Positions 57,574-64,000 of a stretch of DNA of 64,000 bases are shown here, piece by piece. Source of the stretch: Thiohalobacter thiocyanaticus (GTDB lineage: Bacteria > Pseudomonadota > Gammaproteobacteria > Thiohalobacterales > Thiohalobacteraceae); contig NZ_QZMU01000001.1 of NCBI RefSeq assembly GCF_003932505.1, positions 2,294,001 to 2,358,000 of the forward strand. The letters are read 5' to 3'. Within the stretch, counting starts at the first letter, position 1. Each line of letters begins with the position of its first letter. The translations under genes were made by a program, and so were the position numbers. The notes below the pieces were generated by a model, which did no database searches, had not been told where the DNA came from, and saw nothing but the letters and a program-made list of their open reading frames with translations.

Positions 57574-57600
57574 GTCGTCGCCGTCAGCTCGTCCGGGCCA

Positions 57601-59001
57601 TTATAACGGTCTGTCCGCGCCGGGTCGCGCCGAGGCGAGAAACTGCTCGGCCAGGGCCCGGTACAGGGGCTGCGGACACAGCACGCGGGAGACGGCATAG
57701 GCGATGAAGGCGGTAGCCATCAGCGGCAGCAGCAGGTCGGTGTTGTCGGTCATCTCCATGATGATGACGAAGGCGGTGATGGGCGTCTGGACCACGCCGG
57801 TGAAATAGGCCGTCATGCCCAGGATGATGACGGCGGCGGCGGGAAAGCCCGGCAGCCAGTCCGCCAGCCCGGCGCCGACGCCGGCGCCGGCGGCCAGCGA
57901 GGGCGCGAAGATGCCGCCCGGGATGCCGCTCAGATAGGATACCCAGGTCGCCAGCATCTTCAGCCCGGCGAAGCCGGCGCCGGGGTCGCCACTTTCGGTG
58001 ATGATGGCCTGGGCCTGGTCGTAGCCGGTGCCGTAGGTGCTGCCGCCGGCCAGTATGCCGATGCCGGCGATCAGCAGGCCGCAGCCCAGCGCCAGGAAAT
58101 AGGGGTGACGCCGGGCCAGGCCGGCCAACCGCCGGGTGCTCCACAGCAGCAGCTGGGAGAAGCCCCCGCCCAAGGCCCCGCCGATCACGCCGCAGGCCAG
58201 GATGGGGATCAGCATCTCGCCCGGCGCGAGCAGGGCGGCGCTGGTGCCGAAGTAGGTATAGTTGCCCTGGATGGCCACGGCCGTGATGCCGGCCAGGAAC
58301 ACCGCCGTGAGCAGGGTGCCGCTGGTGCGCTCCTCGAACGAGCGGCCCATTTCCTCGATGGCGAACAGGATCCCGGCCAGCGGGGTGTTGAAGGCCGCCG
58401 CGATGCCGGCCGCCCCGCCGGCCAGGATCAGGCCCCGGTCCATATAATGGTGAGGGAAGCGGGCGAAGCGGCCCAGCGAGAACATGATGGCCGCGCCGAT
58501 ATGCACGGTCGGGCCCTCGCGGCCGATGGAGGCGCCGCTGAGCATGCCCAGCCAGCACAGGCCGATCTTGGACAACGCGATGCGGAAGGACAGCAGCCGG
58601 TTGCGGTTGTTGTGGTCGGTCAGGCTCAGCGCGGCGATGGCCTGCGGAATACCGCTGCCGCGTGCCTCGGGTACGAAGCGGCGGGTCAGCCAGACGATCA
58701 GCAGCAGGCCCAGCGGCGTGACCAGCAGGGGCAGCCAGGCACTGCGTTCCGCCACCTGAACGCTGAACAGGTGGTTGGCCCATTCGGTGCCGTAGGCGAA
58801 CAGGGTGGCGAGCAGACCGACCAGCACCGCACCGCTCCAGAACAGGATGCGGACCTTCCAGACGTCGGGCGAGAGCAGGCGGCGGCCGGAGCGACGAATT
58901 CGTTGCAGCATGGGATGACTGGGTTCGCTGTGCCCGCGGCCGCGACGGGCCGTGTCAGACCCGCGGACGATGGCCGGGTGCAGCAGGCGGGTAAATTTCA
59001 T
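57601..59001 (-). CDS. CLC family chloride/proton antiporter
   Basis: 466 residues if started at 59001; an ATG at 58911 gives 436 and a start closer to known CLCs. The selectivity motifs are GSGIPQA, GREGPTVHIG (gating glutamate) and a GxFxP-like GGIFAPSL. FAIEEMGRSF keeps the internal proton glutamate used by antiporters such as ClcA, so exchange rather than a channel is expected. Inner membrane; probably anion or acid homeostasis. Confidence 0.92.
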   Translation of the reverse strand: MKFTRLLHPAIVRGSDTARRGRGHSEPSHPMLQRIRRSGRRLLSPDVWKVRILFWSGAVLVGLLATLFAYGTEWANHLFSVQVAERSAWLPLLVTPLGLLLIVWLTRRFVPEARGSGIPQAIAALSLTDHNNRNRLLSFRIALSKIGLCWLGMLSGASIGREGPTVHIGAAIMFSLGRFARFPHHYMDRGLILAGGAAGIAAAFNTPLAGILFAIEEMGRSFEERTSGTLLTAVFLAGITAVAIQGNYTYFGTSAALLAPGEMLIPILACGVIGGALGGGFSQLLLWSTRRLAGLARRHPYFLALGCGLLIAGIGILAGGSTYGTGYDQAQAIITESGDPGAGFAGLKMLATWVSYLSGIPGGIFAPSLAAGAGVGAGLADWLPGFPAAAVIILGMTAYFTGVVQTPITAFVIIMEMTDNTDLLLPLMATAFIAYAVSRVLCPQPLYRALAEQFLASARPGADRPL

Positions 59002-59145
59002 ACCATGCTAACCACGCCGGGCGGCATCGGCAAGGTTATTGCTTGGATGTTGGTGGGCGCCGATCGGTTGGCGCCAGAGCATGCCGCCTCGTTCAACACG
59101 GGATGGTGACGGAATCCGGGCCACAGGCCCACAGGAAGAGGTGAC

Positions 59146-60177
59146 ATGATCAAGGTTGGAGTCGTAGGTGGTACCGGGTACACGGGCGTGGAGTTGCTGC
59201 GGCTGCTGGCCGCGCATCCCGGGGTGGCGCTGCAGGCGGTGACCTCGCGCGGCGAGGCGGGGCGGCATGTGGCCGACCTGTTCCCGAACCTGCGCGGCCA
59301 CCTGGACCTGGTGTTCACCCCGCCGGACGCGTCCGATCTGCATGCCTGCGACCTGGTCTTTTTCGCCACCCCCAACGGTACCGCCATGCAGCTGGTGCCC
59401 GGACTGCTGGCCGCAGGGGTGAAGGTCATCGATCTGGCCGCCGATTTCCGGCTCAGGGATCCGGACGAATGGGAGCACTGGTATGGCATGCCGCACGCCT
59501 GCCCCGAACTGCTGGCCGAAGCCGTCTACGGCCTGCCCGAGGTCAACCGCGAGGCCATCCGCGCTGCCCGCCTGGTGGCCAATCCGGGCTGTTATCCCAC
59601 CGCGGTGCAGCTGGGGTTCCTGCCGCTGCTGGAGCAGGGCCTGGTCGACCCCGGCAATCTCATCGCCGATACCAAGTCCGGCGTCAGCGGCGCCGGGCGC
59701 AAGGCCGCCGTCGGCACCCTGCTGGCCGAGGCCAGCGAGAACATGAAGGCCTATGGCGTGGCCGGGCACCGGCATCAGCCCGAGATCCGTCAGGGCCTGC
59801 GCGCGGCCACGCGGCAGCCGGTGGAGCTGACCTTCGTGCCGCACCTGACGCCCATGATCCGAGGCATCCATGCCACCCTGTATGCGCGGCTCACGGCCAC
59901 GGGCGAGGATCTGCAGTCGCTGTTCGAGCAGCGCTACGCCGACGAGCCCTTCGTGGATGTCATGCCGCTGGGGGCGCATCCGGAGACGCGCAGCGTGCGT
60001 GGCGCCAACCACTGCCGCCTGGCCGTGCACCGGCCCCGTGACGGCCACACGGTGGTGGTGTTGTCGGTGATCGACAATCTGGTCAAGGGCGCGGCCGGCC
60101 AGGCGGTGCAGAACATGAATCTGATGTTCGGGCTCGACGAGACCGCGGGCCTGGCGGCCGCGGCCCTGCTGCCCTAG
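59146..60177 (+). CDS. argC: N-acetyl-gamma-glutamyl-phosphate reductase
   Basis: 343 residues. [18 protein letters not shown] is the NADP-binding start, and the catalytic cysteine is C149 in [18 protein letters not shown] and [12 protein letters not shown] complete the active site. It reduces N-acetylglutamyl phosphate to the semialdehyde in arginine synthesis. AAGAGG precedes the ATG. Confidence 0.96.
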   Translation: MIKVGVVGGTGYTGVELLRLLAAHPGVALQAVTSRGEAGRHVADLFPNLRGHLDLVFTPPDASDLHACDLVFFATPNGTAMQLVPGLLAAGVKVIDLAADFRLRDPDEWEHWYGMPHACPELLAEAVYGLPEVNREAIRAARLVANPGCYPTAVQLGFLPLLEQGLVDPGNLIADTKSGVSGAGRKAAVGTLLAEASENMKAYGVAGHRHQPEIRQGLRAATRQPVELTFVPHLTPMIRGIHATLYARLTATGEDLQSLFEQRYADEPFVDVMPLGAHPETRSVRGANHCRLAVHRPRDGHTVVVLSVIDNLVKGAAGQAVQNMNLMFGLDETAGLAAAALLP

Positions 60178-60178
60178 G

Positions 60179-60925
60179 ATGCTGCCCGGCGGCTCGACCG
60201 AGGTCCTGATCCTGCGGCGCTGGACGGTGCGCCTGGCGCTGCTTGTGACCCTGTTCCTGGTTCTGGCCGGGGGCTGGCTGCTATACACCTGGGGTGGGGC
60301 GCATTCCCGGGACGCGCTGACCCGGCTGCGGCTGGAGCGCGATACCCTGCAGGAACGGGTGCAGGTGCTCGAGCAGCGCAACAGCGAGCTGCAGCGCCAG
60401 TTCGCCGCCGCCGAACGGGCCCGGCAGATCGACCAGCAGGCCTATACCGATTACCGGCGCAGCCGGACGGAGCTGGAACAGACCATCAGCGCGCTGCGCG
60501 AGGAGTTGAGCTTCTACCGCGGCATCATGGCGCCGGAGCGCGAGATCGAGGGCATCCATGCGCAGGATTTCGGCCTCACGCCCGGGCTGGGGCCGAGAGC
60601 CTATCGGTTCCGGCTGGTGATGGTGCAGATCGGCAGCAACGATCAGCTCGTCGAGGGCGAAATCGAACTCAGGGTCAGGGGTATCCGGGACGGCACGGCG
60701 ACAGCCTATGACCATGCCAGCCTGTCCCCCGATCCGGAAGCGGCCGCGTCCATCCGCTACCGCTACCGCTATTTTCAGGTCATCGAAGGCAACTGGACCC
60801 TGCCGGAGGGCTTCGCGGCCCGCGAGGTGGAGGTCCGGGCGCAACCCCGGGGCGGAGGCGAGGCGCACAGCTGGACCTTTGCCTGGACACCCGCAACAGA
60901 GGAGAACGCCGATGTGGGGGAATAA
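60179..60925 (+). CDS. DUF6776-like membrane-anchored coiled-coil protein
   Basis: 248 residues beginning one base after the argC stop. One TM helix (LALLVTLFLVLAGGWLLYTW), then a coiled coil (about 55-115, LERDTLQERVQVLEQRNSEL), then a beta-rich domain with IRYRYRYFQVIEGNWTLPEGF. Conserved between argC and bactofilin in many gammaproteobacteria. Role unknown; the location suggests morphogenesis together with the bactofilin. Confidence 0.82.
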   Translation: MLPGGSTEVLILRRWTVRLALLVTLFLVLAGGWLLYTWGGAHSRDALTRLRLERDTLQERVQVLEQRNSELQRQFAAAERARQIDQQAYTDYRRSRTELEQTISALREELSFYRGIMAPEREIEGIHAQDFGLTPGLGPRAYRFRLVMVQIGSNDQLVEGEIELRVRGIRDGTATAYDHASLSPDPEAAASIRYRYRYFQVIEGNWTLPEGFAAREVEVRAQPRGGGEAHSWTFAWTPATEENADVGE

Positions 60926-61358
60926 ACGCAAGCACCAGAGCGGACGGATCGATACCCTGGTGGGACAGGATACGGTCATGACGGGCGATCTGCGCTTTTC
61001 CGGCGGGCTGCACGTGGATGGCAGCATCGTCGGCAACGTCATCAGTGAAGGCGAGAACGAGGCCGTGCTGATGCTCAGCGAGCGCGGCCGGATTCAGGGC
61101 GAAGTGCGGGTGCCGAACGTGGTGCTCAACGGTCAGGTGGAAGGCGACGTGCATGCCAGCGGGCGCATCGAGCTGGGCCAGCATGCCCGCGTGACCGGCA
61201 ATGTCTACTACCACCTGCTGGAGATGGCGATGGGGGCCGAGGTCAATGGCAACCTGGTCCACCAGGGCGCCAAGGTGCCGGCTGTGGCCAAGAAACCTGT
61301 TGATTCGCAAGGAAAAGACTTGTCGCCGCCACAGTTGGCCGCCCAGGACAATTCTTGA
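60912..61358 (+). CDS. Bactofilin
   Basis: 148 residues, with the ATG at 60912 inside the end of the preceding gene (14-base overlap). The core is a right-handed beta-helix with hydrophobic repeats: [38 protein letters not shown] and [20 protein letters not shown]. Bactofilins self-assemble into membrane-linked filaments that guide cell shape and envelope growth. The overlap supports co-expression with the coiled-coil protein. Confidence 0.92.
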   Translation: MWGNKRKHQSGRIDTLVGQDTVMTGDLRFSGGLHVDGSIVGNVISEGENEAVLMLSERGRIQGEVRVPNVVLNGQVEGDVHASGRIELGQHARVTGNVYYHLLEMAMGAEVNGNLVHQGAKVPAVAKKPVDSQGKDLSPPQLAAQDNS

Positions 61359-61422
61359 CTGTCATGCTCAGGAACTGCATAATGCGCAGCAGTTCCGAAA
61401 AACGCTTCAATGGAGTTCGAGC

Positions 61423-61785
61423 ATGAGCGAAAACGCAGCAGTCCAAACCGAGGAATCCCCGCTGATCTTCACCGAGGCAGCGGCGCTGAAGGTCAAGGGC
61501 CTCATCGACGAGGAGGACAACCCGAACCTGAAGTTGCGCGTCTTCATTTCCGGCGGCGGCTGCTCGGGTTTCCAGTACGGCTTCACCTTCGACGAGGAGA
61601 TCAAGGACGGCGACACCACGGTCGAGCAGTCCGGCGTGACCCTGCTGGTCGACCCGATGAGCTATCAGTATCTCGTCGGTGCCGAGATCGATTACAAGGA
61701 AGACCTCAACGGGGCCCAGTTCGTCATCCGCAACCCCAATGCGACCACGACCTGCGGCTGCGGTTCTTCCTTCTCCCCGTCCTGA
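61423..61785 (+). CDS. erpA: Iron-sulfur cluster insertion protein ErpA
   Basis: 120 residues. The three A-type carrier cysteines are C47 ([11 protein letters not shown]), C111 and C113 (TTCGCGSSF). ErpA passes Fe-S clusters to target enzymes, including those of isoprenoid synthesis. A strong terminator follows. Confidence 0.95.
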   Translation: MSENAAVQTEESPLIFTEAAALKVKGLIDEEDNPNLKLRVFISGGGCSGFQYGFTFDEEIKDGDTTVEQSGVTLLVDPMSYQYLVGAEIDYKEDLNGAQFVIRNPNATTTCGCGSSFSPS

Positions 61786-61808
61786 TACGGACCGTTTCTC
61801 CTGCCCGC

Positions 61809-61836
61809 AAAAGGGGTGCCCAAGGGCACCCCTTTT
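61809..61836 (+). terminator. Rho-independent terminator after erpA
   Basis: AAAAGGGGTGCCC pairs perfectly with GGGCACCCCTTTT across a two-base loop. It resembles the terminator at 27207-27234. Confidence 0.9.
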
Positions 61837-61858
61837 GCATTTGCGCCCCATCCGTCAT

Positions 61859-61926
61859 TGCGGGCGCAGCGCGGCAATCTCATAATGCAGCATTTTCCCG
61901 CCGGAGATTGCCGCGCTGCGCCCGCA
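61859..61926. repeat. Intergenic inverted repeat
   Basis: TGCGGGCGCAGCGCGGCAAT is repeated inverted at 61907-61926, with arms of about 23 bases in total and a 22-base loop. It is similar to widely dispersed gammaproteobacterial stem-loops and lies between erpA and gltA. Confidence 0.75.
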
Positions 61927-61958
61927 GACGGCCTGACGGCTGAAGCAGGGGATGAGCC

Positions 61959-63104
61959 ATGAGTGAATATCTGCCCGGACTGGAAGGGGTGCCCGCCACC
62001 AAGTCCAATATTTCCGACCTCGATGGCAGCAGGGGCATCCTGACCTATCGCGGCTACGAGATCAGTGATCTGGCCCGCTACAGCAATTTCGAGGAGACCG
62101 CGCTGCTGCTGCTCGACGGCCGGTTGCCGACCGCGGCCGAGCTGGAGGAGTTCGACCGGCGCCTGCGCAACAACCGCCCGGTCAAGTACAACATCCGTGA
62201 GATCATGAAATACCTGCCCGCCACGGGGCATCCCATGGAGATGCTGCAGGCTTCGGTGGCGGCGCTCGCCATGTTCTACCCGGCCGAGGAGAATCTGGGT
62301 GGCGACGATACGGACTACATCCATAACATGTCTGTGAAGATTCTCGCACGCATGGCCACCCTGGTGGCGATGTGGGAGCACCTGCGCGCCGGCTATGATC
62401 CCATCCCGCCGCGCAAGGATCTGGGTTATGCCGAAAACCTGCTGTACATGTTCACCGGCGAGGAGCCCGACCCGCTGCTGGCACGGATCATGGACGCCTC
62501 GCTCATCCTGCATGCCGAGCACACCATCAACGCCTCCACCTTCGCCGCCCTGGTGGCCGGTTCCACCCTGACCAACCCCTACCTGGTGGTGGCCGCGGCC
62601 ATCGGCACCCTGGCCGGGCCGCTGCATGGCGGGGCCAACCAGCGGGTGCTGGAAATGCTCCAGGAGATCGGCCGGCCGGAAAACGCCCGGGCCTGGCTGG
62701 AGCGACAGTTGGCGGAGAAGCGCAGGATCTGGGGGATGGGCCACCGCGAATACAAGGTCAAGGACCCGCGCGCCACCATCCTGCAGAACATGATGCTGGA
62801 GCTGATGAAGGAGCGCGGCGGCCAGATCAGCCCGCTGTTCGAGACTGCAGTGGCGCTGGAGGAGGCTGCGGCGGAGAAGCTCGGACCCAAGGGTGTATAC
62901 CCGAACGTGGACTACTATTCCGGCATTCTGTACTCGGAAATGGGCATTCCCGGCGACCAGTTCACCTCCATCTTTGCCGTGGCCCGCTGTGCCGGCTGGC
63001 TGGCCCACTGGCGCGAACAGCTCAAGGACAACCGCATCTTCCGGCCCACCCAGGTATATATCGGAGAAGCGCCCCGGGCGTATGTATCCATTGAGGAGCG
63101 GTGA
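61959..63104 (+). CDS. gltA: Citrate synthase
   Basis: 381 residues, the short (type I-like) form. Active-site regions are ASLILHAEHTINAST, GPLHGGANQRVLEM (catalytic His) and GMGHREYKVKDPRA, with the catalytic Asp region VDYYSGILY. It condenses acetyl-CoA with oxaloacetate. Members of this length include 2-methylcitrate synthases, but no prp genes are adjacent. Confidence 0.92.
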   Translation: MSEYLPGLEGVPATKSNISDLDGSRGILTYRGYEISDLARYSNFEETALLLLDGRLPTAAELEEFDRRLRNNRPVKYNIREIMKYLPATGHPMEMLQASVAALAMFYPAEENLGGDDTDYIHNMSVKILARMATLVAMWEHLRAGYDPIPPRKDLGYAENLLYMFTGEEPDPLLARIMDASLILHAEHTINASTFAALVAGSTLTNPYLVVAAAIGTLAGPLHGGANQRVLEMLQEIGRPENARAWLERQLAEKRRIWGMGHREYKVKDPRATILQNMMLELMKERGGQISPLFETAVALEEAAAEKLGPKGVYPNVDYYSGILYSEMGIPGDQFTSIFAVARCAGWLAHWREQLKDNRIFRPTQVYIGEAPRAYVSIEER

Positions 63105-63150
63105 TGCGGGATCCGGTTCTTGATACAGGTTGCAGGATACAAGCGTGCAG

Positions 63151-63234
63151 GCCGGGATAAGCGTAGCGTTTCCGGCATCTCCGGTCGGTCGGATGCAATG
63201 CCGGAAACGGGTCTGCGGCCCTTATTCCGGCTTA
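63151..63234. repeat. REP-like repeat, same type as 56302-56391
   Basis: GCCGGGATAAGCGTAGCGTT opens and GCGGCCCTTATTCCGGCTTA closes the element, with a palindromic middle. It overlaps the last codons of anmK. Confidence 0.65.
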
Positions 63235-64000
63235 CTGTCTTCCCCGCAGCCGGTCGTCCCCGGATAGACGCCGCCCAGGATCCGCTTCCCCGCCGCGCCG
63301 GTGACAGCGGGCACGTTTCCCGGTTTACCTTCCAGGGCCTTTTGTGCCAGCCAGGCAAAGGCCACTGCCTCCACCCATTCGGCCGCCAGGCCGTAATCAT
63401 CGGAAACACTGAGTTTCACCGCCGGCAACCGGGCGCCGATGCGCTGCAGCAGGTCCGGGTTGTAGGCCCCGCCGCCGCAGACAATCAGTTCCGTCGTGCC
63501 CTGCGCCTCGCGTTCGATGGCCACGGCGATGCTGGCGGCAGTCAATTCCGCCAGGGTGGCCTGGACGGCTTCCGGCTCGAGCTCGAAGCCGCGCAGCCGG
63601 TCCTGCAGCCAGGTGCTGTTGAAGTGTTCGCGACCGGTGCTCTTGGGCGGGGGCAGGGTGAAATAGGGATCGGCCAGCAGGGCAGCCAGGAGTTCCTCGC
63701 TCACACTGCCACTGGCCGCCCAGGCCCCGTCGCGGTCATAGGGTTGGCCCAGCTGCTGCTGGATCCAGGCGTCGAGCAGGACATTGCCGGGCCCGGTATC
63801 GAAACCGGTCACCGCGGCCTCCTCGCTGCCCGGCAGGAGGGTGAGGTTGGCCATGCCGCCGATATTGACCACCGCGCGGGCCTGCTCCGCGCGGGTGAAC
63901 AGGGCGGCATGGAAGGCCGGTACCAGGGGCGCACCCTGGCCGCCGGCGGCCAGGTCGCGGCGGCGGAAGTCGGCTACAGTGGTGATGCCGGTACGTTCGG
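63222..64000 (-). CDS. anmK: Anhydro-N-acetylmuramic acid kinase, C-terminal part
   Basis: About 259 residues are visible; the frame runs off the right edge so the start is missing. VNIGGMANLTLLPG and GFDTGPGNVLLDAWI are the ATP- and sugar-binding motifs, and LIVCGGGAYNPDLLQRIGARL is the C-terminal signature. The enzyme opens and phosphorylates 1,6-anhydroMurNAc in cell-wall recycling. Confidence 0.93.
   Translation of the reverse strand, partial: ERTGITTVADFRRRDLAAGGQGAPLVPAFHAALFTRAEQARAVVNIGGMANLTLLPGSEEAAVTGFDTGPGNVLLDAWIQQQLGQPYDRDGAWAASGSVSEELLAALLADPYFTLPPPKSTGREHFNSTWLQDRLRGFELEPEAVQATLAELTAASIAVAIEREAQGTTELIVCGGGAYNPDLLQRIGARLPAVKLSVSDDYGLAAEWVEAVAFAWLAQKALEGKPGNVPAVTGAAGKRILGGVYPGTTGCGEDSKPE

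Overview
The window is high-GC DNA from a gammaproteobacterium, probably Chromatiales/Ectothiorhodospiraceae-like (inference, no 16S present). Supporting this are the fabA-fabB pair, rppH-ptsP synteny, the argC / DUF6776 / bactofilin / erpA / anmK neighbourhood, PEP-CTERM proteins, sigma-54 promoters and many REP-like intergenic palindromes. No rRNA, tRNA, CRISPR array, IS element or prophage was seen.

Layout. 0-2.4 kb: end of an RND efflux pump and a HAD phosphatase. 2.5-7.4 kb: a sigma-54 activator with a Cys-rich PAS domain, divergent from a tightly overlapping four-gene operon (CuA subunit II, haem-copper subunit I lacking the helix-VI tyrosine, SCO/SenC protein, small membrane protein). 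This matches the norSY-senC-orf1 (sNOR-type nitric oxide reductase) arrangement, and a near-consensus -24/-12 promoter and palindromes lie in the gap. 7.4-8.8 kb: two paralogous PEP-CTERM proteins behind another sigma-54 promoter. 9.3-14.6 kb: an exported YyaL/DUF255 protein fused to a DsbD-alpha-like domain, a Fe-S uracil-DNA glycosylase and a frameshifted tmcA. 14.8-20 kb: a 1722-residue exported protein with a hydrazine-synthase-alpha-like di-haem module, CARDB/DUF11-like domains and a Kelch-like propeller. 20-33 kb: UMF1 transporter, exported DsrE protein, frameshifted hrpA, DUF4382 lipoprotein, glycine-zipper protein, fabB/fabA, a receiver plus degenerate-GGDEF protein, and a glycosyltransferase.

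33.2-48.7 kb is rich in apparent single-base indels. They break an M42-like peptidase, a BrkB protein, a thioredoxin, typA and yjbQ once or a few times each. Between 40.7 and 48.1 kb they shred a whole vitamin B12 locus (btuF, pduO-type adenosyltransferase, tonB, btuB with a cobalamin riboswitch, btuD, btuC). Family motifs remain readable when frames are stitched together, so unpolished sequence is at least as likely as gene decay.

48.9-64 kb is mostly intact: rppH-ptsP; an iron block (Fur box, bfd, bfr, then a convergent porin / FMN-binding / PepSY operon with its own Fur-like box); hemJ; a TlpA-like thioredoxin with DUF4126; a CLC antiporter; argC, DUF6776, bactofilin, erpA; citrate synthase; and the end of anmK.

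The most interesting systems are the sigma-54-controlled sNOR-like operon and the HzsA-like multidomain cytochrome.
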